Part shown: in pieces, positions 36,756 through 44,553 of the stretch
How positions within the stretch are numbered: position 1 is the stretch's first letter
How the letters are laid out: each line of letters opens with the position of its first letter
From: Clostridiales bacterium Firm_08
GTDB lineage: Bacteria > Bacillota > Clostridia > Oscillospirales > QAKW01
Assembly (NCBI GenBank): GCA_001604045.1
Contig: LVAN01000021.1
Location: 1-64,000, forward strand
Direction: 5' to 3'
Length of the DNA stretch: 64,000 bases
Program-made: the position numbers and the translations under genes
The notes under the pieces: generated by a model
Told to the model about the DNA's origin: nothing
Seen by the model: the letters and a program-made list of their open reading frames with translations, nothing else
Databases searched by the model: none

Positions 36756-37474
36756 TCACCGCAGCTTTGTCGAATATCGGAAAGATACGAAAAGAAAATC
36801 AGGATGCTTACGCTGTCAGGCGGGTATCGGACGATATCGTGTTCGCGGTCGTGTGCGACGGAATGGGCGGCGCGAACGGCGGCAGTATCGCGAGCCATAT
36901 GGCGTGCGATTCACTGATGGAGGTTCTTGAAAAGAATTTCCGTTCCCGCGGCGACATACGCGGGATCATCCGAAAAGCCGTCAACCACGCGAACAGCATC
37001 GTTTTCGACGCGTCACTTAACGATCCTACCCTCAGCGGCATGGGAACGACGATGGTCCTTGCGATCGTTAATGGCGACGATCTGTATATCGCCAACGTCG
37101 GCGACAGCCGCGCGTATCTTTTGACAAATGACGCTCTTACTCAGATATCTACCGATCATTCAGCGGTACAGGAACTGGTCGATCTGGGCAAGATCACGAA
37201 AGAGGAGGCACGTGTGCATCCTCAGAAAAATCTGATCACGCGCGCGATCGGGGTGGATGATTTTGTAAAATTCGATTTTTATTCCTACCCGCTCGAAAAG
37301 AGTGATATCGTGCTGCTGTGCAGCGACGGTCTTTCCAATTTCTGCGGGGATGAGACGCTGAAAGATATACTGGGATCCGGCAAGGAGCCGGAAGCCGTCG
37401 TGCGGGATCTTGTGGATCACGCAAACGAGGAAGGCGGCAGAGATAACATTACAGCGCTTATCATCAAGCGCTGA
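36752..37474 (+). CDS. prpC: PPM-type serine/threonine protein phosphatase (PrpC/Stp)
   Basis: Mn2+-dependent phosphatase that reverses the neighbouring PrkC kinase. The 240-residue PP2C domain has the metal motifs CDGMGGANGG, the central GMGTTM and NVGDSRAYL, and the closing LLCSDGLSNF and GGRDNIT. It starts with TTG, overlapping rlmN by four bases, with AAGGAGG eight bases upstream. The phosphatase-kinase order prpC-prkC is conserved across Bacillota. Confidence 0.95.
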   Translation: MITAALSNIGKIRKENQDAYAVRRVSDDIVFAVVCDGMGGANGGSIASHMACDSLMEVLEKNFRSRGDIRGIIRKAVNHANSIVFDASLNDPTLSGMGTTMVLAIVNGDDLYIANVGDSRAYLLTNDALTQISTDHSAVQELVDLGKITKEEARVHPQKNLITRAIGVDDFVKFDFYSYPLEKSDIVLLCSDGLSNFCGDETLKDILGSGKEPEAVVRDLVDHANEEGGRDNITALIIKR

Positions 37475-37500
37475 CGGATATATAAAGTCGGAGGATCTAT

Positions 37501-39807
37501 ATGGAAAGGTACATAGGACAAACACTGAAAAACCGATATACGATCAACGAGGTGATCGGCGTCGGCGGTATGGCGGTCGTTTATAAAGCGTATGATGACG
37601 TGCTCGCGCGTGATGTCGCCGTCAAAATACTTAAAGACGAATATATGCAGAATGAGGAATTCCGCCGTCGTTTTACAATGGAAAGTAAAGCGATCATTAT
37701 GCTTATGCACGAAAACATCGTTGATATTTTCGACGTATGCCTGGAAGGCGACGTTATGTTTATCGCGATGGAATTTCTTGACGGCGTGACACTGAAAGAG
37801 TATATCGATTCCGTCGGTGCCCTTGAGTGGCATGAGGCAGCGCAGTACATCAAGCAGATCCTCTCGGCCGTACAGCACGCGCATGAAAGAGGGATCGTAC
37901 ACCGCGATCTGAAACCGCAGAATATCATGCTTTTGCCGGACGGGACCGTCAAGGTGATGGATTTCGGCATCGCGCGTGTGTCCGATTACGAAACGCAGTC
38001 TTTCAATGAGGAGACGATCGGCTCCGTTCACTATATCAGTCCCGAGCAGGCAAGCGGGGATGCGCTGGACGAGCGTACCGATATCTATTCCATAGGCATC
38101 ATGCTGTATCAGTTTACGACCGGATCTCTGCCGTTTGACGGTGAGAGCGCCGTTTCTGTCGCATTGATGCAGATCCGGGAACAACCGACCTTGCCGAGAG
38201 ATCTCAACGGGAACATTCCCATCGGGCTTGAACAGATCATATTGAAAGCCATTATGAAAAATCCCTCAGACCGCTACGCGGAAGCTTCGGATATGCTGAC
38301 GGATATCGAGCGCATTGAGGGAAACCCCGGATATGTGTTTCATTATGACGAGTATACGGAGCTTCCCGAAGAACCGGCGGAGCAGCCGCGGGAAGAACCG
38401 GCGGAGATCGAGGATACGGAAGAAGAAACCGTCCCGCTGACCAGGACGGAAAAGAGGAAACTTTCTACGAAACTGCCCATCATAGGCGGGCTTGCCGGAA
38501 CATTTTTGCTGTTTGTTTTTCTCGGTGTTTTTATGTTCACTTGGCCGAAAATTTTTGAGGCGAAAAAGTACGAAGTCCCTAATCTCATCGACAAAATGTA
38601 TGATGATGTCATAAAGGACAAAGAGTACGAACATTTCAATATCGTTAAAAAAGGCGAAAAATCCAGTGAAAAGAAGAAAGGAACGATCCTTTCTCAAACT
38701 GTTGAACAGTTTACGATGGTCAAGCACGGTACGACCATTGGAGTGTATGTAAGTTCCGGCGTGCAGACGACGCCTGTGCCGGATGTGGTCGGAAAAACCG
38801 AGGAGGAAGCGAAAAACATCTTTGAAAAAGAGGGCATCCCGTTCATTTGCGAGCGCATTTACAGTGATAGCGTAGCGGAAGGGTATGTCATTCGCACCAG
38901 CATTGCGGCGGGAGACGAAGTCAATGTCGCGACGGATTCCGTGATCATTTACGTCAGTAAGGGATCGCAATCTGACAGCGTCACCGTGCCTGATCTGGTC
39001 GGAAAAACAAAAGAAGCCGCTGAGACCGCGCTTGGCAGCGCAGGGCTTCGACTCAACGGAGATATTCAGGAGGAGTACAGCGACGATATCGAAAAAGGAA
39101 AGATCGTCCGGCAATCTCCCGCGGCGGGCCGAGAGGTAGAAAAAGGATCGTCTGTTCGTATTTATATCAGTAAAGGACCGGATCCCGCGAAAGAGGAGCA
39201 GACGGAAGCAAGCGTTTCCGTTTCGCTGATATTTGACAAGACCTATACAGACCAGACGATGACGATCTCCATCAAGCAGGGCGCTGTCATCCTGAATTCC
39301 GAAAGTGTGACCTACGCGTCCTTGCCGGACGGTCTTTGGACCTGGGTCGGCACCGCGGAGGTCGGGACCGATGTGACTGTGGTCGTGGACGGTCAGGTGC
39401 GGGATACGATCGCGCTTGCCGCCGGGATGAATCCCGCAAGTACGATCCGTCTGACGGGAGGGGCGTATGTTGAACCCGCGAAAGAGGCAAGCGTGTCGGT
39501 CACAATTCAGTTTGACGATACTTACACCGACCAGACGATGACGATCGAGATCAGCCTGGATGGTTCCGCGATCGAGACAAAAACCGTCAAATACTCGGAT
39601 TTGACGGGCGGTGTTTTCGGCTGGGGCGGCAATGCGTCTATCGGCTCCGAGATCGTCGTGTCCGTAAACGGATCCCCCGAAAAAACAATGATCGTGGGCG
39701 AAAAAGGAAATTCTATCAGCATTTCGATGACGGGGGGCGGCTATGAGCCGCCGGAAGTGCCTGTGGATCCGGCGCCTCCTGAAGAGAATGCCGGTGGGGA
39801 ACAATAA
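37501..39807 (+). CDS. prkC: PASTA-domain Ser/Thr protein kinase PrkC with a novel C-terminal repeat extension
   Basis: Membrane kinase that senses muropeptides or lipid II through external PASTA domains. In Bacillus it signals spore germination and wall status. The 768 residues comprise a kinase domain (K42 in VAVKIL, D136 in HRDLKPQN, D154 in DFG) and an acidic Glu-rich linker. A single membrane helix at about 325-348 is followed by three PASTA domains at about 355-560. Beyond PASTA lie two tandem repeats of exactly 93 residues (570-662 and 663-755) and a Pro/Glu-rich end. GGAGG precedes the ATG. Confidence 0.94.
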   Translation: MERYIGQTLKNRYTINEVIGVGGMAVVYKAYDDVLARDVAVKILKDEYMQNEEFRRRFTMESKAIIMLMHENIVDIFDVCLEGDVMFIAMEFLDGVTLKEYIDSVGALEWHEAAQYIKQILSAVQHAHERGIVHRDLKPQNIMLLPDGTVKVMDFGIARVSDYETQSFNEETIGSVHYISPEQASGDALDERTDIYSIGIMLYQFTTGSLPFDGESAVSVALMQIREQPTLPRDLNGNIPIGLEQIILKAIMKNPSDRYAEASDMLTDIERIEGNPGYVFHYDEYTELPEEPAEQPREEPAEIEDTEEETVPLTRTEKRKLSTKLPIIGGLAGTFLLFVFLGVFMFTWPKIFEAKKYEVPNLIDKMYDDVIKDKEYEHFNIVKKGEKSSEKKKGTILSQTVEQFTMVKHGTTIGVYVSSGVQTTPVPDVVGKTEEEAKNIFEKEGIPFICERIYSDSVAEGYVIRTSIAAGDEVNVATDSVIIYVSKGSQSDSVTVPDLVGKTKEAAETALGSAGLRLNGDIQEEYSDDIEKGKIVRQSPAAGREVEKGSSVRIYISKGPDPAKEEQTEASVSVSLIFDKTYTDQTMTISIKQGAVILNSESVTYASLPDGLWTWVGTAEVGTDVTVVVDGQVRDTIALAAGMNPASTIRLTGGAYVEPAKEASVSVTIQFDDTYTDQTMTIEISLDGSAIETKTVKYSDLTGGVFGWGGNASIGSEIVVSVNGSPEKTMIVGEKGNSISISMTGGGYEPPEVPVDPAPPEENAGGEQ
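39208..39765 (+). repeat. Two tandem 93-codon repeats at the 3' end of prkC
   Basis: Unit 1 (39208-39486) and unit 2 (39487-39765) encode related beta-rich modules. Both begin ASVSV, then an F-D core, TYTDQTMTI, a Trp-containing middle and TGG-Y at the end. The 18-base sequence starting GACCAGACG is identical at 39250 and 39529, 279 bases apart. The rest has diverged, so the duplication is not very recent. Confidence 0.85.
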
Positions 39808-39808
39808 A

Positions 39809-40696
39809 ATGATCGGGATGATCATATCCCGCATCGCAGGGGTCTATTCGGTCAGAACGGACAACGCGGTCTTTTTCTGCCGCGCGAGAGGGATCTTTCG
39901 GAAAAAGGGGATCTCTCCGATCGTCGGAGATCGCGTCGTGTTCACGCCGCTTCCCGGCGAGGAAGGGATCATTGAGGATATACAGGAGAGAAAAAACGAA
40001 TTCATTCGCCCCTGTATCGCCAATGTGGATGTGCTTTGCTATGTCTTTGCGTCCCGCTTCCCGGATCCGGATCCCTATCTGATCGATAAAATGATCGTGC
40101 TGTCCGCTTTGAAAAAAGTCGATATCATTTTGGTTCTCAACAAAACGGACCTTGATGAGGACCGATCTGCCGAAACACTTTTGCAGGCGTATGAAAAACT
40201 TGGCTTTCAAGTAATTCGCGTGTGCGCGGCGACAGGGGCGGGGATCTCAACGCTGCGGTCGGCGCTGCAAGGGAAATGCGCTGTTTTGTGCGGCAATACC
40301 GGTGTCGGGAAATCCAGCATCGTCAACGCGCTTGACATCGGTGTTGACGTGAAAGTCAGCGAGATCTCTCAAAAACTCGGACGGGGCAGACATACGACGC
40401 GTGAGGTTACGTTGTTCCCGTACGGAGATAATTCCTGCCTCGCGGATACGCCGGGCTTTGGGAACGTGGATCTTATGCTCGAAAAAACACTTTCGACCGA
40501 TATCCTCGCGTCTTTGTTCAGAGAGTTTCGCCCGTGGTTGTCGTCCTGTCGTTTTGCCGATTGTACTCACACCGGCGAAACGGGATGTATGGTGCTTGAA
40601 AAGATGACCGCCGGGCATATCCCCTCGTCAAGATACCAAAGTTACGCGCGTCTTTACCGCGAGCTTTCCGAAAGGGACAATAATAAATACAACTGA
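39809..40696 (+). CDS. rsgA: Ribosome small subunit-dependent GTPase A (RsgA/YloQ)
   Basis: Circularly permuted GTPase that checks late 30S maturation. The 296 residues show an OB-fold start, then G4 NKTDLDE. G1 is GNTGVGKSS from residue 162, followed by G2 GRGRHTT and G3 DTPGFGN. The C-terminal zinc motif is C-x4-C-x-H-x5-C. ATG 39809 follows GGGGA just after the prkC stop; upstream in-frame ATGs lie inside prkC without a ribosome binding site. Confidence 0.95.
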   Translation: MIGMIISRIAGVYSVRTDNAVFFCRARGIFRKKGISPIVGDRVVFTPLPGEEGIIEDIQERKNEFIRPCIANVDVLCYVFASRFPDPDPYLIDKMIVLSALKKVDIILVLNKTDLDEDRSAETLLQAYEKLGFQVIRVCAATGAGISTLRSALQGKCAVLCGNTGVGKSSIVNALDIGVDVKVSEISQKLGRGRHTTREVTLFPYGDNSCLADTPGFGNVDLMLEKTLSTDILASLFREFRPWLSSCRFADCTHTGETGCMVLEKMTAGHIPSSRYQSYARLYRELSERDNNKYN

Positions 40697-40703
40697 AAAG
40701 AAC

Positions 40704-40766
40704 GGTGCGTTTTCAGAGCGCGCAAATCAGAGAGATAATTCTCTGTTTGCGCGCTCTTTTCGCACC
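40704..40766 (+). terminator. Long compound hairpin terminator after rsgA
   Basis: The main 12-base stem AGAGCGCGCAAA (40715-40726) pairs with TTTGCGCGCTCT (40746-40757). An inner stem CAGAG/CTCTG extends it and an outer stem GGTGCG/CGCACC (40704-40709 with 40761-40766) closes it. A short T tract (40757-40760) follows the main stem. It separates rsgA from the sporulation genes behind it. Confidence 0.75.
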
Positions 40767-40827
40767 ATTTATTTTTGTGGTTCATATAGTGAATGTGATC
40801 GACCGTGCGGGGATGGTGATAGGCTTT

Positions 40828-40983
40828 ATGAAGGGGAACAACTGTTCATTGGCACTGTTGTTTGTGACAGCTGTTATTTCGTTTGCCGCCGGCATACTTT
40901 CGGCGGTGTTTTTGCCGAACATCGTGATCATCGTTCTCCTTACGGTGTTCGTGGTTGTATTGTGTATTTTATTTTTTAAGTGA
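40828..40983 (+). CDS. Small hydrophobic membrane protein upstream of spoVM, unknown function
   Basis: A 51-residue protein with two hydrophobic segments: a helix around residues 7-25 and a very hydrophobic Val/Ile/Leu stretch to the end. It would be an integral membrane hairpin. ATG 40828 is preceded by GGTGAT; ATG 40813 is an alternative. The longer frame from GTG 40705 begins inside the terminator and is rejected. It ends 11 bases before spoVM, so the two are probably co-transcribed in the mother cell. CATATAGT at 40783-40790 resembles a sigma-E/sigma-K -10 box, without a good -35. I do not recognise the family. Confidence 0.55.
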   Translation: MKGNNCSLALLFVTAVISFAAGILSAVFLPNIVIIVLLTVFVVVLCILFFK

Positions 40984-40994
40984 GGTGTATCCGC

Positions 40995-41069
40995 ATGAAA
41001 GTCGTTGTATATCGTCCGAACGTGTTTGTGGCAGGGATACTGCGAAAGATTTTCGGGATCAAAGCATAG
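40995..41069 (+). CDS. spoVM: Stage V sporulation protein SpoVM (24-residue amphipathic peptide)
   Basis: SpoVM is a tiny amphipathic helix that recognises the positively curved outer forespore membrane and anchors the coat basement protein SpoIVA. This 24-codon ORF aligns with Bacillus SpoVM (26 residues). M1 and K2 match, a proline is at 8 (9 in Bacillus), and F11, G14, I15, R17 and G21 are identical at the same positions. The end is basic. GAGGTG lies about seven bases before the ATG. The position after prpC-prkC-rsgA matches that of spoVM in Bacillus, with rpe and thiN missing between. It is too short for ordinary gene calling. Confidence 0.85.
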   Translation: MKVVVYRPNVFVAGILRKIFGIKA

Positions 41070-41074
41070 AGAAG

Positions 41075-41103
41075 TCATAACTTTTTACTGCCCTTCATAA
41101 AGT
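41075..41103 (+). promoter_or_regulatory. Candidate sigma-E type promoter for sipL
   Basis: TCATAAC (41075-41081), 14-base spacer, CATAAAGT (41096-41103). These match the sigma-E pattern at five of seven and seven of eight positions, 22 bases before the sipL ATG. The -10 also fits the sigma-K form CATAnnnTA. It starts six bases after the spoVM stop. Confidence 0.5.
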
Positions 41104-41124
41104 ATACGGAAAGGGGAGAGGAAT

Positions 41125-42636
41125 ATGGAAAACACGAATTCTTACACAGATATCGGTATTGTCGAAAATATTTACGAGAATTTCGCGGAGGACAGGATCG
41201 AGCAGGAGATCGCCATACCGGATTATCAGCCGTCCGCGAGAAAGATCGTGGAGTGCAGGGCGGAGGCCGCCGTGTTAAATAAGTCAACGACAAATGACAG
41301 CGTAACGCTTGACGGCGTATGTTCGTGGGATGTCATCTATTTGTCTGATGAGGACGAGGCATTGCACGCTATCACCTGCGAAAGACCGTTCAGTATTTCT
41401 TTTGCTGTCGGACAGATGCGCGGCAACGTTAAATATAAGGTCCGCACGCAGAATACGATCTGTAAACTGCACAGTTCTCAAAAAGCGACCTGTAAAACAA
41501 CGGTATGCGTCGCGATCAAGATCGAGGATCGAAAGAACGTGCAGACGCTCGCGGGCGTTGGAGACGAAGATGTAGAACTGCGCGCTGATCGCAAAAACGT
41601 TTTGGAACCGCTTGACCGCTGTGAGAAGGAATTCAAGATCGTAAGCGAGATGCCGATGCGGCAAAATACTGACGTTACGGTTTGCCGCTGTACGGCGGAG
41701 ATCGTTGTGGGAGATACAAAATGTGATGAGGATAAGATCCGGATCACCGGTGTATGCAGATCCAAGGTGATATTGCTCGATCAAAGAAAATGCAGGGCGT
41801 CTGCGTTGGAAGGCGAAACGCCCTTTACACAACTTATTGACGCGCCGGGTGTCTCAGCCGCCTGTTTCGCGAACGTCAGTTGCGTTCCTGTTGAAAAAGA
41901 TGCGACCATCATGGATGAAAACGGGGAAAAATCCGTTTTATTCACGGTGACGGTGCAGGCAAACGCGGCTGTGTATTGTCCGAGAGAAGTAGATCTTTAT
42001 GTTGACGCGTTCCATCCGAAATATATTCTGGATACTCAAAGGACGGCGCCGGAGATCTGTTGTGATCTCTTTTCAGTCGAGCTTTCAGATCGAATAAATG
42101 AAAAGATCCATCTCAATACGCGCGGCATCGACGTATTGTATACGGAGTCCGCCGCTCGGATCGAAAAGATCGCGGCGCACGAAAATACTCTCGTACTGGA
42201 AGGCAACGCCGTCGTCGGTTTTACATACGCGGCGGACGGCGACGTGACGCACAGCGAGTACACTCTGCCGTTCCAGACGACGAAAACTCTTGACAGAAAG
42301 TTCTGCCAACTCCGCTGTGAGGCGGAGGTTTACACGCCGGATCCCGGATTTATCATTCTGAGCGATACGGAGATCGAAGTGGATCTGAATTGCAGGATCT
42401 GTCTGAATGTTTTCGATATGCAAAGCGCCGATGTCATATCCGATATCAAACTGCTTGACGATCCGCAGGAGCAGACGCTTCGTACGCCTCTTGTTCTTTA
42501 TTACGGCACAAAAGGGGAAACGGTTTGGGAGATCGCGAAAAAATATCTTGTGCCTGTAAATGTGGTAATGTCGGCCAATGATCTTGCGGGGGATGTTCTC
42601 GAAGAGGATAAGATGCTGTTTATCGGCAGACATTGA
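41125..42636 (+). CDS. sipL: SipL-like spore morphogenetic protein (SPOCS/DUF3794 repeats plus LysM)
   Basis: A 503-residue protein with three SPOCS (DUF3794) domains at about residues 30-150, 165-305 and 315-445. A C-terminal LysM-like domain from about 456 (YYGTKGETVWEIAKKY) ends in LFIGRH. This is the layout of Clostridioides difficile SipL, which binds the coat protein SpoIVA through its LysM domain and is needed for coat localisation. There is no signal peptide, as expected for a mother-cell cytoplasmic protein. Its neighbour spoVM encodes the other SpoIVA anchor. The gene has its own promoter candidate and a strong terminator. Confidence 0.85.
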   Translation: MENTNSYTDIGIVENIYENFAEDRIEQEIAIPDYQPSARKIVECRAEAAVLNKSTTNDSVTLDGVCSWDVIYLSDEDEALHAITCERPFSISFAVGQMRGNVKYKVRTQNTICKLHSSQKATCKTTVCVAIKIEDRKNVQTLAGVGDEDVELRADRKNVLEPLDRCEKEFKIVSEMPMRQNTDVTVCRCTAEIVVGDTKCDEDKIRITGVCRSKVILLDQRKCRASALEGETPFTQLIDAPGVSAACFANVSCVPVEKDATIMDENGEKSVLFTVTVQANAAVYCPREVDLYVDAFHPKYILDTQRTAPEICCDLFSVELSDRINEKIHLNTRGIDVLYTESAARIEKIAAHENTLVLEGNAVVGFTYAADGDVTHSEYTLPFQTTKTLDRKFCQLRCEAEVYTPDPGFIILSDTEIEVDLNCRICLNVFDMQSADVISDIKLLDDPQEQTLRTPLVLYYGTKGETVWEIAKKYLVPVNVVMSANDLAGDVLEEDKMLFIGRH

Positions 42637-42640
42637 TTTT

Positions 42641-42674
42641 AAAAAATTTCGGTATTTCGGTACCGAAATTTTTT
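42641..42674 (+). terminator. Intrinsic terminator after sipL
   Basis: Fourteen-base stem AAAAAATTTCGGTA (42641-42654) with its complement 42661-42674, six-base loop, and an eight-T tail (42669-42676). Confidence 0.9.
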
Positions 42675-42686
42675 TTGTGGTTTATA

Positions 42687-42715
42687 TGGACAAACCATCG
42701 GTTTTGTATTATAAT
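42687..42715 (+). promoter_or_regulatory. Sigma-A promoter for the miaB-to-rluD cluster
   Basis: TGGACA (42687-42692), 17-base spacer, perfect TATAAT (42710-42715), 35 bases before miaB. Confidence 0.78.
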
Positions 42716-42749
42716 ACCAATATGTATTTATAAGGAGAAGTATACACTG

Positions 42750-44138
42750 ATGTCGGGATCCCCCTTTGATCAAACAGAATATATAGAGAGACTTAATGAG
42801 CATTACGCGCGGCGTGACACCGCCCCGCTGGCGTTTGTCGCGACTTACGGATGTCAGCAAAACGTAAGCGACAGCGAAAAGATCAAAGGTTTTCTGGAAA
42901 AGATCGGCTTTTCATTTACCAATGAAACGGCCGAGGCGGATCTGATCCTGATCAACACCTGCGCCGTTCGGGAACACGCGGAACTGAAAATTTACGGCAA
43001 TGTCGGAGCGCTCAAACCCGTTAAAGCAAGAAAGAAAGATCTTGTCATCGCGCTTTGCGGCTGCATGATGCAGCAGGAAAGCGTGCAAAATTACGTAAAG
43101 AAAAAATTCCCCCATGTGGATATGGTGTTCGGCCCGAGTTTGCTTGCTGAATTCCCGAAAATGCTTTATAAGGTCATTTTTGAGCGGGAAAAAATCTTTT
43201 CAAGACATGAGATCAGCGAGATCGTTGAGGATCTTCCGGTACGGCGTGACGATCAGGGCAAGGCGTGGGTCACGGTGATGTACGGATGCAATAATTTTTG
43301 TACGTACTGTATCGTACCATACGTGCGGGGACGGGAAAGAAGCAGAAAAAGCGAGGATATCATAAGGGAAGTCCGCTCTCTGGTCGAAAACGGTTACAAG
43401 GATATTACCCTGCTTGGGCAGAATGTCAATTCTTACGGAAAGGACCTGAAGGAAGGCGTTGATTTCTCGGATCTTCTGTATCGGCTGAATGAGATCCCTG
43501 GCGAGTTTTGGCTTCGCTTTACGACAAGCCATCCGAAAGACTGCACCCGTAAACTGATCGACGCGATGCGGGATTGCGGCAAGGTTTGCAAACATCTTCA
43601 TCTGCCGTTTCAATCCGGCAGCAGCGAGATCCTTCGGCGGATGAACCGACACTATACGCGGGAAGACTATCTTTCTCTGGTCGCTTACGCGAAAGAACAG
43701 ATCCCGGATCTCGCGTTGACGAGCGACGTGATCGTCGGTTTCCCCGGAGAGACGGAGAAGCAGTTCGAGGAAACGATCAGTCTGATTCGCGAAGTGGAAT
43801 TTGACAATCTGTTTACGTTTATTTACTCAAAGAGAAACGGTACGAAGGCGGCGGAATATCCGGATCAGATCCCGCGCGAGATCCAGCAAAAAAGATTTGA
43901 AAGATTGCTGGAGGCGCAGACGCCGATCTGTAAAAAGAAAAATGCCGTTTACGACGGAAAAACGGTCAAAGTATTCGCGGAGCAAATCAGCAAGACAGAC
44001 GCCTCAAAGGTAAGCGGGCATACGGAGACCGGCAAAAAAGTGGATTTTACCGCGGATGAAAGCGTGATCGGAAACATCGTTGATGTGGAGATCACAAAGG
44101 CTAAAACGTGGTTTTTGGAAGGGAAGATAAAACAATGA
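42750..44138 (+). CDS. miaB: tRNA-2-methylthio-N6-dimethylallyladenosine synthase MiaB
   Basis: Radical SAM methylthiotransferase that adds a methylthio group to i6A37 of tRNAs reading UNN codons. The 462 residues show the N-terminal UPF0004 cysteines (YGCQQN, NTCAVRE, CGCMMQQ), which hold the auxiliary cluster. The radical SAM motif is CNNFCTYC and a TRAM domain lies at the end. ATG 42750 follows AAGGAGA. The same cluster contains miaA, which makes its substrate. The first motif has GCQQN where GCQMN is usual. Confidence 0.96.
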   Translation: MSGSPFDQTEYIERLNEHYARRDTAPLAFVATYGCQQNVSDSEKIKGFLEKIGFSFTNETAEADLILINTCAVREHAELKIYGNVGALKPVKARKKDLVIALCGCMMQQESVQNYVKKKFPHVDMVFGPSLLAEFPKMLYKVIFEREKIFSRHEISEIVEDLPVRRDDQGKAWVTVMYGCNNFCTYCIVPYVRGRERSRKSEDIIREVRSLVENGYKDITLLGQNVNSYGKDLKEGVDFSDLLYRLNEIPGEFWLRFTTSHPKDCTRKLIDAMRDCGKVCKHLHLPFQSGSSEILRRMNRHYTREDYLSLVAYAKEQIPDLALTSDVIVGFPGETEKQFEETISLIREVEFDNLFTFIYSKRNGTKAAEYPDQIPREIQQKRFERLLEAQTPICKKKNAVYDGKTVKVFAEQISKTDASKVSGHTETGKKVDFTADESVIGNIVDVEITKAKTWFLEGKIKQ

Positions 44139-44536
44139 CGACATTGAAGGACATTTATAAACTCGCGGAGGCGCTTGGCGATTGTATGAAGGACAGCGAT
44201 CTTTTTGACGAGTACCAAAGCGCAAAAAAGGCGTTTGACGAGGACAAGGAGGTCGGCGATCTTGTCGGACAGTTCAATCTTGTCCGTATGAACATCGCGG
44301 AAGAATCCGATAAAAACGAACCGGACAGATCCAGGATCGACGCTTATACGAAAGAATCTCAGCGTCTTTACGATGAAATTATGAAAAATCCGACGATGGC
44401 GGCGCTGGACAGGGCAAACCTGGCGCTGGAAAATATGATCAAAAACGTCAATCAGATATTACAGGCGTCTATTTCTGATCCTCCGTCGGGATGCACCCAC
44501 GATTGCTCGACCTGCGGCGGATGTCACACAAAATAA
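44135..44536 (+). CDS. YlbF family regulator with a C-terminal four-cysteine motif
   Basis: A 133-residue helical protein of the YlbF/YmcA (com_ylbF) family. In Bacillus these form the Fe-S containing YlbF-YmcA-YaaT complex that works with RNase Y and affects competence, sporulation and biofilm. The family region is residues 1-110. A short tail then carries C120-x3-C124-x2-C127-x2-C130, suited to bind an Fe-S cluster or zinc. It overlaps miaB by four bases and precedes mutS by 17. I cannot say from sequence whether it equals YlbF or YmcA. Confidence 0.85.
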   Translation: MTTLKDIYKLAEALGDCMKDSDLFDEYQSAKKAFDEDKEVGDLVGQFNLVRMNIAEESDKNEPDRSRIDAYTKESQRLYDEIMKNPTMAALDRANLALENMIKNVNQILQASISDPPSGCTHDCSTCGGCHTK

Positions 44537-44553
44537 CGGAAACGGGAAAAAGA

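Noticed and set aside
38266..39834. A 522-codon open frame antisense to prkC
   Set aside because: Same shadow effect. The sense strand carries kinase, PASTA and repeat modules, while the antisense frame has no domain and no start signal.
40705..40827. Longer N terminus for the small membrane protein, from GTG 40705
   Set aside because: The GTG and next 60 bases form the rsgA terminator hairpin, so a translated start there is implausible. Internal ATGs fit better.
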